Shown: positions 1-64,000, numbered from the stretch's first letter. The stretch is DNA of 64,000 nucleotides from Halocaridina rubra (GCA_037179515.1 JAXCGZ010021056.1:12501-76500), one strand, 5' to 3'. The notes: a model not told the origin generated them from the sequence alone. Numbers and translations are program-made.

Positions 1-500
1 AGGCCATTGCCAAACCTTGGCTTTCTCATAGAGCACTTAGAGAGTATATGTTGTGTTGTAGGCGTATATGGTTCTAAGCAGGGTTGTATTGCCATCCCTG
101 GTGATGAAGAAGCAAAGATTTCACCTATTGTCTCATATGTGTCTTAGGAATCAACTGGAGTGGATAAAGTTTTAAAAGTCTGGCAATTCCATATTTGTTT
201 TCTACCATAGAACAACCAATAGAGGTTTGGTGGATTTACGATGTCAGTTGTAAGTTGAACCATGATACCAATGAAAAAGTAATAGTATGGGGCTATATTG
301 TAATGCATACCATGGTAACAATCATTTAGCCTTTGAATTTATCATTGATAGTTATAGAGTCTTTGTGTGTTACTTATCTATTAGAAATATATATTGTTTG
401 AAATTCCTAATAGGTTTTTAAAACTGTATCTGATACTGCTTATTTGGGATATTAAAAAATTTATTGTTGATAAAGAGAAATTTTTTTGTTCTCAACAGAG
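1..500 (+). other. BIG intron sequence upstream of the first visible exon
   Basis: AT-rich sequence ends in a pyrimidine tract and CAG acceptor at 489-498. I see no exon, RNA gene or recognisable repeat in it. The BIG start codon is not in the window. Confidence 0.6.
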
Positions 501-24672
<24,172 letters not shown>

Positions 24673-25374
24673 GTTAAATTTCATCCAAACATAAAGTGCT
24701 GTTACCTTTTCCTCGTGCATAAAGCCATTATGCATAGCCAAAAGTCATTTAAATTGGTAAAAAGAGACTGTTCTCTGTACAAGTACGTACATTAGAAATA
24801 ATTAAAATATCTTTGTTTATGCTTTTTCATGATTATAATAAAAAATCTCTGCCTTTTGTATAGATACGCTCTGTTTGGTTACTGGTTTGATGTTGGGAGA
24901 CTTTTAAGTGCAATGTAATATTATCAGAGAAAAATTTGTATATAATGAACTCTTTAGTACTATAGAAGTATGGTAGCTTGTTATATTTATGAATAATTGA
25001 ATAAAACATTGTTTATATAAATGCTGAACAAGGGAATCTCTTCCCCTGCTTAGGGAGGATGAATTAAACTTTTTTTTTTTTTAATTAAACAATTATTGAG
25101 TTTGCATTAATTAATCCTGTACAGGTTCGAGATAACAAAAGTAGTTTTCTGCAGTAATACAACCCCGTAATACATAATACAGTATTGTGAAAGTACCGAG
25201 TGCATCTTTGAAGCATTCCTTTTCTGTTTTCGTAACAGATTTTGATTCTCAGCTGTAGTATAAATATGCTTTTCATTAATTTTTCTTCTTGATATAGGTA
25301 GCAGGAACCCCGTTCCCATGGTGCTTCTAATAAATTAATCTGACTAGTATATGATCACCTTATTTTAATGACGG

Positions 25375-25600
25375 TGTTGTTGTGGAAGTCCTCATATTCA
25401 TACTAGTATTCTTGGAAGTCCACATTTTAATACTGGTATTCTTGGAAGTTCTCATTTTAATACTGGTATTCTTGGAAGTCCTCATTTTAATACTGGTATT
25501 TTCGCAAATCCTTATTTTAAAACTGATATTCTAGGAACTTATCATATTCATCCTGGTATTCTTGGAAGTCCTTTTTTTAATACTAGTATGCTTATATCTC
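25375..25600. repeat. Minisatellite of about 30 bp, seven or so units
   Basis: The unit resembles TACTGGTATTCTTGGAAGTC followed by CTCATTTTAA, with increasing divergence at the edges. It lies 0.7 kb downstream of the BIG stop. Confidence 0.85.
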
Positions 25601-27239
25601 ATTAATTCATCATTATAGAGAAAACACTCAGAGTAAGTCACATGTTGAATATTATAAAGCCATAAGCTCTTTATATTGTTTGTAATTGTGTTTGTGGACA
25701 CTAATATCTACTTATATGTCATAAATAGAAAAGAAAGTCATATTTAATACCCTCTTTCATTGTTGAACATTTTCCTGTATTAACATGAAAGCTTGGTTAC
25801 CTTTTGTAATTTTGTTTATTTAGTTAGTAGGATGGCCACAACCATAACAAAAGACTTGTGGTAGCTGTTTCAACATACCCCCACATTGTTCGGTTGTTTC
25901 TCGGCAAGAAAAATGATTAAGAGTGAGAGATTGTCACCCCCGTGCTCCTCTGTCATTTTTGATCCCTTCCTATGACATTTAGGTTTATTTGATGAGCTGA
26001 TATTAGTATTTCAATTAAATCTCAAATTGTGATGGTAGTATATGCAGGTACAGACCCTCCCCTACATAAAAATGTCCCCATAATTGAGCAGTCACATAAT
26101 CAGATGTGTAGTGCATACTATCTGCTTTATATATGTTTATAAAGACCTTATTCCCCGCTGAAACCAATAGTGTTCACAGCTACATAGAAAAGGTAGGTAG
26201 CAGGGCTTTCTCATAACCTGACTGTATTCACTTCAAAGGAATTAAAAGGGCAGAATTCTTTGGATTTCTTTCTCAATCACCAAATATTTATTATACTTCT
26301 GAACAGATCAGCTTCGACGACTTACTTTGAGAGTTCATTTCTCATATAACCGTTGCTCTCACTTGTCAAATGTGTCACAATTGTATCTTGTTTGTATGTT
26401 GGATTTTGTATTTTTACTGTGATGCTCATCAGAACTGAGATGAGAAAGAGGCAGTGTAGAGTATCAGTATGGAAAGAATCGTTTTGGAAATGGTTATGAT
26501 TATTATAATGATTTAAAAATATGTTCTGGGAGATAAGTATTTAAAATATATAGCATTTGCAATTATATTTAGATAATATCATTAACTAGTATGCATATGT
26601 ATGCATATATATTCTGACTTGTATATGCATCCATGTAAAATTATATTCATGGCTTAGGTAAATGCAAGTATATTGTACATAGGTTTGTTTGGAGAAAATT
26701 TTTTTAATTAGAGAGTATATAAAGGTAAAGAGAAAGACATGTATTAACACTTAGTTTTGTGTATTAATTTGATTTACTGTTAATAAAGTTTTATACTGTA
26801 TTCTATTTTAGCCCAATATTCATGGAATTGAAATAGAAGGTAACCTTAACCTGCATTTGTTTCTTCAGTACCATTTTAGTTCAGTGATCCTCCTTCGTCT
26901 GCAGTCTGGAAGTAGTAAATTGGAAATGCCAGAATCAAACCTCAGTTCACGATAGGCATTGTTCTAAATATTATGTTTTATCGTACTTTTATTTTACACT
27001 GCAATTGAAATTAATCTCCTATTGTGCCTAATTTATATTTAAACATATCTACGTTTTAAAGATCTTGGAACTTATTCTCTGTGGATATGGGGTGGACGCA
27101 CGGGGGTCATTGTATTCAAATAATTGTAATGCTTTCCAGTGAAGCAGAAAAAGAGGCCTCTGTATGAGTAAGAAAAAGTGTCCATAACCTGATGTAAATA
27201 TTGTTTATTCACCATTATATATTTGTCTATGTACTTCAG

Positions 27240-27600
<361 letters not shown>

Positions 27601-28897
27601 GAGGGATCAAGTTATTGTTATATGATCTGTTGACGAAAATGAAACATACGGTATATGATTTTCTTTCGTGTGGTACTTAGAGAAAAGTAAATTTTTTTTC
27701 TAGATATATAGGTAATATGCTTAAGTGTGACTGTGAGCAAATTATCAAGATTATTGAAAGATGGAAGCATGTTTTTTTTTTTTTTTTTTTGGGGTTGGCA
27801 AGTTTTCATTCTCTGATTATAGCCACCTTGATGACTCAAACAGAAGGCAATACATGAAAAAACACTTCGTAGTTGTAGTAGTAGAAATAGTAATAGCAAA
27901 AGCAGTAATAAATTTTGTTTCATGATTACTATATCCCCAGAAGCTATCAGAAACTTTACAATAATAATAATAATTATATTTATTATTATTCATATTATTA
28001 ACTCCATATCCTGACTTTTATGTACGGGAAGGGGTTGTCTACCCCTGGCCCCTATCACTGTAAGATACCTCCTGGTCTACCCACCAGACGCAATGTAAAT
28101 ATTTTTTCTAGCCAATGTTAAATATTTTTTAAACTCCACACCATCCTATGCACATTTAACAAGGTGGTTACAACCGAAAAAAGAAAACCTTCACAGCATG
28201 TGCCCAGCTTTCTCCTCTTTTATGTCTTTCAATATTGTGTCCAGAGTGTTCCCTCTTTATATATCTGACTTTCTATATACAAAATATTTCGTGTGCTCAC
28301 CTTGTTTTAATCAACTTTTTTTCTGTCTGCCCACTTCATTTTCATCCCATTCTCTTTTTCAAGTATTGTATATTCAAAATATTCCCTCACCAGTTCTTTT
28401 TTTTTTTTTTCCACTTTATCTTTTGAGTTCCTCAAATCATTACCTTCTGTACTCTAAATTTTCAGTTGTCGTTGCCTAAGCTGCATAGCATACCTTATTG
28501 TTACAGGAGAATCAACTAACTGCTTTCATCCCCTCTCCATTTTCCTCAGCTCAAATAATTCACTCCATGTCTTTCCCGTGCACATATGATCATCTTGAAT
28601 TCACTGCTCTTCTCGGCTTGCACTTCTCTCATTTTGCATCTCATGCTCTCTGTGGCCTTTCCTTACACTTTAGTTTTTTAACCCTTGTATCACTCTTATT
28701 TCTCTCTCGGTTGCTTTCTATGAAGCAGTGGGCATAATTTTGTGGAACTCTTAAATTTTTTTCTATTTAAGGTATGCTTTTACTCGCCTCCCAAAATATC
28801 TAAGGCATTAGGGTATATAGTTTTCCCCACCACATTAGGGATGATAATACAGAAATAATTGTAATAAAGGGTTTGTTGTTTTGACAGTATATATATC

Positions 28898-29026
28898 ACT
28901 ATTAATCCCCATTCGATTGGGGGTAGACACAGACGGGAGAATTAAGGCTGGATGCCCTTACTAATGAACAGGGCTTTGTCACCTCCCAAGTTAAGCGCTC
29001 TCGCCACTGCACTACCGCAGTCCCAA
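28898..29026 (-). mobile_element. SINE family A copy, inverted
   Basis: Read on the minus strand it has the head GACTGCGGTAGTGCAGTGGC, then GAGAGCGCTTAACTTGGGAG, the body GGGCATCCAGCCTTAATTC and the tail CCCCAATCGAATGGGGATTA. A second inverted tail fragment lies at about 29343-29405. Confidence 0.8.
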
Positions 29027-29949
29027 ACTGTAATTAAAGATATTGATATTAAGTTGTTGGTCATAGCATAGCAACAGCAAATAGGGGAAAATCATCATGC
29101 ACTCCTCTTTATCTAATCTGCTTCTTCCACAGTTACTCTTGAAGCACATAAATCTGTACTAGACAGTTACAGTATTAAACCAGATAACAGTGGTAATGGG
29201 GTTCTAGATATTCAGTACCTATTACTGCTGTAACAATAACATACAAGCATTCAAAAGTGACAATAAAAAAAATTCACAGCATATCATAACTGTATTCACC
29301 AGTTTACAGTGCATTTTAGCACTGTTTAATGTTTAAAAATGAGTCCCCATTCGAATGGGGTGGACACACACGTGTCCCGCGGTGGACTATAACCCGTGTC
29401 AGTCTCATAGTAAGCAGTTGACCCTAATTGAAGTGATGAGAGCATAAGCTTGAAAAATACATTTAGTTTCAAGATAAGTTCATAATACAGAGTGCATAGC
29501 AATGTAAAGATGTAAGTTAAAAAAGGAAATATTTTGTTTCATTGACTATTTTTAGAATATTATTCATGTAAATTCGAATCTGTATTGCAGACAATAGTAC
29601 TAAGTGTTGATATGTGTACAGAAATCATTACATTTCAGTACCCATAATGCAAATTTGTTTCAAGAAAGCTGTGAATACCTCTTGTGATACTATATACAGT
29701 ATAGTAAATACATAAAATACTTTAACGCAATTTGATAAAATAACGATTTTTATTATTAATGGTTTTCTGTAGACTTTATGTAAATGTAGTGATTAAAGGT
29801 TTTACTATTCATTATGATTTTGTAGATTTTTATGTATATTCAGCAATTAAAGGTTTAAAATATAATTTTTCGATGGTTTTTAAATTTACATTTAATGTTT
29901 TGCATTACTTACTCTAAGCTGGGGGCAAAAGACCTCTGTATTACTTAAT

Positions 29950-30180
29950 TAGGTAGAATGGTTTCGGGACATGGTGGAGAGGTGGTTTGGCTATGACCTG
30001 AGGAGGGATGAGGAGAATGTTGGGAGAAGGATGCTGAGGATGAAAATGACAGGTAGGATAGGGGAGAGCTAATCCAAGGTGCTTTATGGACGTGGTGTGA
30101 TAGATGATGATGCAGGGGATAGGGCGATACAGAGATGAATAATCTGCTGCAGCAACCCCTGATGGGAAAAGCCAAATTAT
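29950..30180 (+). mobile_element. Decayed C-terminal end of a non-LTR retrotransposon ORF
   Basis: The plus strand translates to WFGYDLRRDEENVGRRMLRM, then after stops FMDVV and finally SAAATPDGKS. This is the recurrent tail of LINE polyproteins (RRDEENVGRRMLRM, FMDVV, a C-terminal GK block). Several stops are present, so it is dead. The exact clade cannot be fixed by eye. Confidence 0.55.
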
Positions 30181-31537
30181 TTTATTATATTCCTCAAAAA
30201 GTGCTGGGGTTTGGGCCTATAGTAATCTCAATTTTTTCATCATATAACTATAAAGACATATAATATGCACTATGTAGACACCACCTAGTTTACTCCAAAC
30301 ATCGATATTTTTTTATTTATTATATTTCACTTTAAAACGGCCATGTCAGGTAGCATTTTCAGTACATTAAGAGAGAGATCTAATCATATTTTTTTCTTTG
30401 AAAATAATTTATTGATACAGAAGCAGCCGATCTGTTAAGAATTTTCTTAAAGAATATATTTAACAATTTTTTCTTTGACAGTAATAAAATAATGAGCTAC
30501 AGATGATGCTGAACTGTTGTGAATTTTCTGAAAGAAAACATTTGACATCATAACTACAGTTAATATCCATAAATTCTCTTATCGGGACACATATATTTAA
30601 AAGATGTACTCACGTTTATATCTTTTATATATTAATATGCAAGATGACGTACATTCAATAGTTTAAATATTTTTGGAATTACAGCTTGGAATGAGTACAG
30701 GTATAATGTTCTACTACAGATTCTTTTGTAATCCTATAGATACAGTAACACAATATTTCATAATATTACACCACAAAACATTGTGAAAATAGCTATAATT
30801 ACCAGAGCTTACATCATCTTAAATACAAGTCGAAAACCACTACAGTTAATGAGGGTACTAAACTTTACCTGACCTAACCTATACCTCTATGCTATTTAGC
30901 CCATATCATCAACTGGCTAACAGAGCTTTCATATATGCACCATTTACGGTATGTGCTTTTGGAAAACTTTCTTTTCTACACAAGAATCAAGTGGAGTCAA
31001 ATACACCTTTACATACACTGAACTGGGAAACTTTACTTAGAGCAAGAATATACAGTAATAAACCTGCCTCATGTTTAATGCTATTTGGGTATATTTTGTT
31101 TTCAGAGGGTAAAATGATATACTGTAATTACCATCTCATTAACTTAATAGTATTATTATTACTTTTGTAACTTTCAGGTCCTTCATGGTAACCTGTACAC
31201 TATGACAATACCATAATAAAAAAACACTTGAAATTCTTATATAAAATGTTTCTTCTCAGATACGTAAAAATGGTATCTCGATTAAAGTTAAATAATAATT
31301 TACACAATTTTAAAAGTAAAGTAAGAGTATTAATTTATTCACCAGTACAGACTTGTAGAATTCAAACAATAAGTTATTAAATACTGGGTATTCCTAAAAT
31401 ATTTTCCAGAAATCCGACAATTATTCAAGTGAAGAATCTGCAAAATGATGTGCTGTAGTTCTATAACTTCATCCCTTGATCAAAATATTCCTTTACAGTT
31501 CTGAGATTGACACTTACTCCACAGTTCTAAGAATGAG

Positions 31538-48396
<16,859 letters not shown>

Positions 48397-48716
48397 TCTT
48401 CTGTAATGAATAAAAAGACAATAAATCTCATATAATAAGAAGTTTATATATAATATGCAAAATAAGAAAAATCTAATCAACTCCATGATTTTGACAATTT
48501 TTTCCAATATGCATATCCAAGCATATAGGTACGGCAACAACTAACATTACATTAATATATTTACCTAAAGCTTCTTTGCAAAAGGAACCACTAATAATAA
48601 GTAAATTTATACAGCAAATGCTCAACAGCATACCCTTTCTGATCAAACCATCAAGGTATACTCTAGTTACTAAGATCATCCAACTTTACAAGACGTCTTC
48701 CAACCAATGCTGTCGC

Positions 48717-49218
48717 AATTATTTTTTCTTATGAGTGACACCAGGAGAGACAAAGAAAATTGCCCTCATCGAGCCTGAGCACGAAGAAACATAAAGCAAA
48801 GAGAAACAGAGACAAGGGGTGTTGTGACTTGTCAGATGTGAAGGGATAATAAGAGATGTGCAACGAATATTCAAGATTATTCTGTGTAGATATAGCATAG
48901 GAAAACTTAACATCGAGCTGTCCAGGACAGTCCTATTTATGTCTAGAAAGACCTTCAGCAGTAGTATTGTTACTTCTTTTTATTTAAGATTGTGACACCA
49001 GGACGGGGAAAAAAAAATCTATCTATCCTCATCAGGCTTGGGCAAGAGGAAAATATAAATATCCAAGAATATTCGGTGTTGATGTAGGCATAGAAAGAGA
49101 ACCGTAACTGAAGGCAGACTTTAACATCAAACTGTCTTGGACATTCTTATTTAAGTCCACAAGACTCTTCAGCTGCAGTATCACAATGGGCAGTTGGTGC
49201 CAAGGGCCAACCTACTCT
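48717..49218 (-). mobile_element. Two tandem inverted copies of A-tailed retroposon family D
   Basis: Copy one (48717-48969) and copy two (about 48974-49218) both match 18345-18669 in reverse. Each starts, on the plus strand, with a T-rich run and GTGACACCAGGA, then shows CTCATC, a GAATATTC region and GTCCAGGACAG or GTCTTGGACA. They lie just upstream of the brm coding start. Confidence 0.75.
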
Positions 49219-49705
49219 TCTTGTATCACTATCAAATGGTGATTTACAAATTATAAACACAATACTCTCCATATTTTTGTATTGGCTTAATCTATTGGGA
49301 CTGATTCTGTTGAGTCAAATCAGTTACATATTAAAAGTCATTTATGAAGTTATGGTATTTTCTTACTACAACATAATTTTCATCCTGAACTATTTTATGC
49401 TGTTTAAGTACGTCATGATATTTTTTCTATTTTCTTAATTGCATTGAACAAATTAGACATTTAAAGTTATCGTAAAACAATCGCTTATAAGTTAGCTTAG
49501 CATAAGTTAGGAATAATTTCCGAGGGTTTAGAGTGCTAGATAACTTAAAAATACATAAAAATGTAAGAAAAACAAATATCCCGGTTAAGATGTGTTATAT
49601 GCACCCCCTTGAATAGCCTACCCTAGAGATCAGTGTTACCAACACTTCCTGGATTGTGCTGCATTGCTGTTTCAACACCCAAAATCATCCTCTTACAGAA
49701 TGTAA

Positions 49706-50578
49706 GTCAGAAATAAAGCAAACAGAATTTTAGGATTTATCTCAAGAAGCGTTAGCAATAGGACGGAAAAAGTTATTTTGCAGCTCTATCTTGCATTAGT
49801 TAGGCCCCATTTAGATTATGCTGTGCAATTCTGGTCACCCTATTATAGAATGGATATTGAATCCTTGGAGAGAGTGCAGCGAAGAATGACCAAGATGATA
49901 CACAATATCAGAAATCTACCATATGAGGACAGATTAAAAAAACTCAATCTACATTCTCTAGAGAGGCGAAGAGTTAGGGGGGATATGATTGAAGTGTATA
50001 AATGGTTTAAAGGGATTAACAAGGGAGATATTAATAAAGTTTTAAAAATTCATGATCAAACCAGAACTCGTAATAATGGATTTAAGCTTGATAAATTTAG
50101 GTTCAGAAGGGAAATTGGTAAAAATTGGTTTGGTAATAGAGTAGCTGATGCATGGAACAAGCTTCCTAGTAGGATAGTAAATGCCAATACCTTGGACACC
50201 TTCAAATGTAGATTAGATAGACATATGACAGAGGTAGGGTGGGTATGAATAGGTTAGTGCTTATTAGAAAAATCATAAAAAGAAAAATAGAATAAATAAG
50301 CGTCTCCGACTCTGAGGCGTCAGGTCGAGGGTTCGCGCCCCGTCACGGTCTGAGGTTAGCAAAGGCATGCACTCAGCGTAAGGATTACATCTGCCAAAAC
50401 AAGTCCTTCGCAAGAAGGCAACCGTCCTAGCCCTTGGTTGATAAGGGAGTCCGTGACGTAAAACCGGAACGAGTAGAATAGAATAGGTTAGACATGCTGA
50501 AAATACAATTCAAAAATGGAGCTGCCTCGTGTGTGCCATTAGGCATGTTGCAGTGTCCTCTATTCTTATGTTCTAAAT
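49706..50578 (+). mobile_element. 5'-truncated non-LTR retrotransposon (CR1/L2-like LINE), 3' end of the RT ORF and 3' UTR
   Basis: An open frame from 49706 to the TGA at 50246-50248 gives 180 residues of the C-terminal part of a LINE reverse transcriptase ORF: NKANRILGFISRSVS, then LYLALVRPHLDYAVQFWSP, LERVQRRMTKMI, LPYEDRLKKLNLHSLERRR and a VADAWNKLPSRIVNA block. The catalytic YxDD part is missing, as expected for 5' truncation. The frame has no stop, so the insertion may be young. The 3' UTR continues after the nested SINE to CTGCCTCGTG and TTCTTATGTTCT near 50575. It is not a host gene. Confidence 0.8.
50292..50478 (+). mobile_element. SINE family B copy nested inside the LINE 3' UTR
   Basis: GTCGAGGGTTCGCGCCCCGT is a B-box-like core, followed by CTGAGGTTAGCAAAGGCATG and AAGAAGGCAACCGTCCTAGCC, matching 23073-23262. 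TAGAATA occurs on both sides (near 50288 and 50476), a candidate target-site duplication. The A-box half is missing. Confidence 0.7.
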
Positions 50579-51500
50579 TTCAATTAGGTTAGGTTAGATT
50601 AGCTTCGGTTGGATGAGGTTACTGAAGCACCCACCAATTATCACATTCATTCAAAACTTATCGAAATCTATCAGAAAAAAGTTTAGTCCCAAAATAATTG
50701 CATAAAACGAATCTTAACCCTGGAACCAGCCTGTATATACATTTGCTGTATGCTCAGATCCCAAAAATAATAAAATATAAATATATCAAGAAATTGTGGC
50801 TCTTATGGCCTCTGGAGAGCGTCAATCTGCCCTCTCTCTCTCTCTCTCGCTTCCTACTCCCGGCGATATTTCAACCTGAATTTCTGCGTCATAGTATTAT
50901 TCTAGCAAAAGATATATATATTATCTTAGACACTTGGATACTATAACAATAAAGAGTAATTGTCAATATGTTAAAATTCTTTACCTAAATGCACAAAATC
51001 ATATTAAATTCCAAATAACATTTCCTTTCTGTGGCGACACCAACAACAACAAACACACACAGGCTATACACTGGTGCCATATTTCAGTTACATAAATATC
51101 TATTTCCACATGGCATGAAATTTCCCGTAGAATCTAAAGGAAACCAAAAGTTTTCGTTTATTTTTATTATAATCTTTAAAATATACCCATATCTGTGAAT
51201 ATTGAAAGAGTTTATTTGTAATATATTTGTACACTTGGCACAATTGCATGTCCGCCGAGCGAATGACATCAAACAATATACATTAATGGCTTCACCAAAT
51301 AATCTAAATTTTTATATAAAACTATTTTAATTTTATATAATGTAAGTATATATTCGTATTGTTGGTAGTTTAGAAATAAAAGAATATATATTTGATATTA
51401 TTTCATAACTTAATATTAATAGTCTACCCTGCAGCATTAGGCTGCAGCTGCTCATGAAATTTAGGCACCATTTCTTGGATCATTGAATCCTTTTTTGAAT

Positions 51501-51622
51501 TGAGATGGACATTGACACGTAGGAGCTGGGGAATTAACGCTGTATGCCCTTTCTAGCCCCCAGGTGGGATCGAACCCGCATTAAGCGATTTCTGACTCTC
51601 GCAATCTACCACTAAGCTATTC
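51501..51622 (-). mobile_element. SINE family A copy, inverted
   Basis: On the minus strand it reads AGCTTAGTGGTAGATTGCGA, B box GCGGGTTCGATCCCACCTGG, then GGGCATACAGCG and the tail. The B box is nearly perfect, making this one of the better-preserved promoters of the family. Confidence 0.8.
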
Positions 51623-51623
51623 A

Positions 51624-51634
51624 TATTATTTATT

Positions 51635-51704
<70 letters not shown>
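51624..51704. repeat. (TTTA)n then (TTA)n microsatellite
   Basis: Pure TTTA and then TTA repeats follow directly after the inverted SINE head. Confidence 0.95.
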
Positions 51705-52335
51705 GGTCTAAAAATTTACTTCATAATCAATTAACTTGTATAAGCAGATAAATTAAAATCAAACTGATGTTATTTATAAATAAACTAATAATAAATTATT
51801 TTCAGTTCTAATTATCTCCAATACTGTATTAAAAAAGAAAAACAAAAATAAATTTAAAAAAGGGAAAAAAAAATAGTATACATAATTCTACGAAGTAGAA
51901 TTAATTACAGCCCTAAAAATGGCAGAATTTTGCTGTTGGCTCTTGACAGCGGAGAAGTGGAAAATTGAAGAAGCAAATAAGACGGTTTTACATCTATTAC
52001 TGTTAATTGTTTTAATTAAATACTGTTAATTATGTGCGCGCCAACATATACATAATTTCTTAGCAGAGGTATAGCTATTTTGATGTATTAATTCATTTCA
52101 TGACATAAGACCAAATTTTGACCGTGAGACTTTTATATATAATGAAGTCGACTAAATTACATTTTTAAACTCAATTTAATTACTAAGCTGCCATTTATGT
52201 GGTTTGGATGAAGGCAGGTGAAGACTTAGGCCAGATATAAATGGTGACAATAGGGGCGTTTGACCATGTGTTCATTTGCTTAAACTATGCTTAAGGACAT
52301 TGGAAAATTGCAATTATAATGTGATCAGTTTTAAG

Positions 52336-52420
52336 TCACGGACTCCCTACTCTACTCAGGGCTAGGACGGTGCCTTCTTGCGAAGGAATGTGGTCGCGAA
52401 TGCTATCACGCCTCGATGAC
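52336..52420 (-). mobile_element. SINE family B fragment, inverted
   Basis: CACGGACTCCCTACTCTACT and GGGCTAGGACGGTGCCTTCT are the reverse of the 3' part of the family B copy at 50292-50478. Confidence 0.65.
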
Positions 52421-52550
52421 CATAATAATAACGATAGCGATAATATTAATTAGTAGGTAACAGTTTCCTTTCATGCTCCCAGCATGTCTAAGTGAAAGAA
52501 AAAAAATAATGATGTCAATATTGAAAGAGACTGAAACCTTCCAGAATATG

Positions 52551-52745
52551 TTATTCAACTTCTGGGGGTTACTCATCTTTACAAGGAATTTCTACAGATG
52601 AGTAACCCCTAGAAGTTGAATAACCTCGTATACGGTTAGATTAGGTTTAGACAAGTGACTTGCGTTGTAAATATGAATAAATTTGCAGGCTGAATTCTGT
52701 GAAATCTAACCCTAGAACAGCCTGGGGTTACTCTTCTTTACAAGA
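52551..52745. mobile_element. Hairpin (MITE-like) element, family E
   Basis: Arms 52551-52578 and 52596-52623 are reverse complements at 27 of 28 positions around a 17-nt loop. Downstream sequence has GGTTAGATTAGGTTTAG (TTAGG-like), then GGGGTTACTCTTCTTTACAAG at about 52722, repeating the left arm phrase. Related phrases occur at 3515, 18670, 23290 and 38330. Confidence 0.7.
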
Positions 52746-52980
52746 TCTTACTTTTCTAAAGGTGTTACTTAATTTATAGATTCTTGGTACTCTCAAGAGC
52801 CACTGCTCTCATTCCCAGAGCCGGTAATATTCACATAAGAATCAAGAGCCAATACTCTTAAAGTCAAAGGTGTGAGTTACTTTCCACACCCAGTCCACTA
52901 ATCTTGAAAAGTGAGTCAATCGTAGCACCCATGAAATAAGATTTGTGACATGCATGTTGTTTGTTGACAAAATATGTCAC

Positions 52981-53117
52981 CATTGATCTCCATTCACCTA
53001 GGGATGGACACCGACAGGTCGGAGTTAGGGAACTAAAGCTGTATGCCCTTCTTACCGCCCCTGCATTGGGCTCCAACGTGGGTCTGTAACTTCCTGAGTC
53101 GATTGCTCTGATCTCCA
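52981..53117 (-). mobile_element. SINE family A copy, inverted
   Basis: TCTCCATTCACCTAGGGATG, GACACCGACAGGTCGGAGTT and GCTGTATGCCCTTCTTACC are the reverse of the family tail and body. It ends about 125 bp upstream of the Clasrp exon acceptor. Confidence 0.7.
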
Positions 53118-53266
53118 GGAGTGTGGTCTCCAGCCTCATGAAAGTACTAAAGATCTATCTGTGTACTGAGCTGCGTATAAGTTGTTGAGTTTCCATTTTA
53201 TACACAAAATTATTTCTTGATGATTTCTCTATTCACAACAGGTGTTATATTTGAATGCCTGATACA

Positions 53267-64000
<10,734 letters not shown>

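Larger units (their letters stand above)
48401..53241. promoter_or_regulatory. Shared head-to-head region of brm and Clasrp, mostly repeats
   Basis: Both genes start coding right after splice acceptors (48400 for brm, 53242 for Clasrp), so both have non-coding first exons inside this interval and promoters that fire away from each other. I could not fix a transcription start: no convincing TATA or initiator stands out. A possible brm 5' UTR exon ends at a minus-strand ATTTAG/GTAAAG near 50990, which is weak. Most of the interval is mobile DNA, listed separately. About 51,000-51,450 and 51,700-52,330 are the repeat-poor stretches. Confidence 0.45.

Noticed and set aside
25380..25600. CRISPR-like array of 30-bp repeats
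   Set aside because: Units are directly adjacent without unique spacers and diverge gradually, as in a minisatellite; the genome is eukaryotic.
28198..28740. Small hydrophobic open frames downstream of BIG
   Set aside because: Pyrimidine-rich AT sequence with Phe/Ser/Leu bias, no conserved motif and no splice context.
49706..50248. A 180-codon plus-strand frame considered as a host gene
   Set aside because: Its motifs are those of the C-terminal part of LINE reverse transcriptases, and it lacks the catalytic core.

Overview
The window is eukaryotic, intron-rich nuclear DNA. It carries AT, CT, TTTA and TTA microsatellites, tRNA-derived SINEs, the 3' end of a LINE, and TTAGG-type (AACCT) tracts. 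Protein sequences are closer to insect than to vertebrate orthologues. Together this suggests an arthropod, most likely a crustacean such as a decapod; that placement is inference. There is no prokaryotic, plasmid, viral, CRISPR or operon-like content.

Three large conserved genes fill it. (1) 501-24672 (+): BIG-type ARF guanine-nucleotide exchange factor (ARFGEF1/2, fly Sec71), 32 coding exons joined here in frame, lacking only the N-terminal exon or exons left of the window. (2) 48396-31538 (-): Brahma/SMARCA2-4, the SWI/SNF ATPase, complete coding region of 23 exons and about 1650 residues, with QLQ, HSA, BRK, SNF2 ATPase/helicase, AT-hook and bromodomain. (3) 53267 to the right edge (+): CLASRP/SWAP2, an SR-rich splicing factor, 14 coding exons seen, 3' end beyond the window. 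All exon boundaries were placed by hand from GT/GC-AG sites, reading-frame continuity and family similarity.

Layout: BIG and brm are tail to tail around 24.7-31.5 kb (3' UTRs, AT repeat, decayed LINE tail, SINE pieces). brm and Clasrp are head to head across 48.4-53.2 kb, which must hold both 5' UTRs and promoters, but is mostly repeats: two copies of an A-tailed retroposon, a LINE 3' end with a SINE nested in it, a TTA repeat, SINEs and a strong hairpin element. Introns hold many more repeats.

The three genes share no pathway (Golgi/TGN vesicle traffic, chromatin remodelling, splicing regulation); they are housekeeping neighbours. I found no new multi-gene system. The most interesting signals are at splice-site level: a minisatellite of about 15 units that begins exactly at a BIG splice donor and repeats donor-like and acceptor-like motifs; the next BIG exon ending in an in-frame 33-bp repeat that multiplies the donor; an optional 33-nt exon in BIG; a GC-AG intron inside the Brahma bromodomain; a 24-nt Brahma microexon; and an early stop plus poly(A) signal that would give a short CLASRP lacking most of its RS region.
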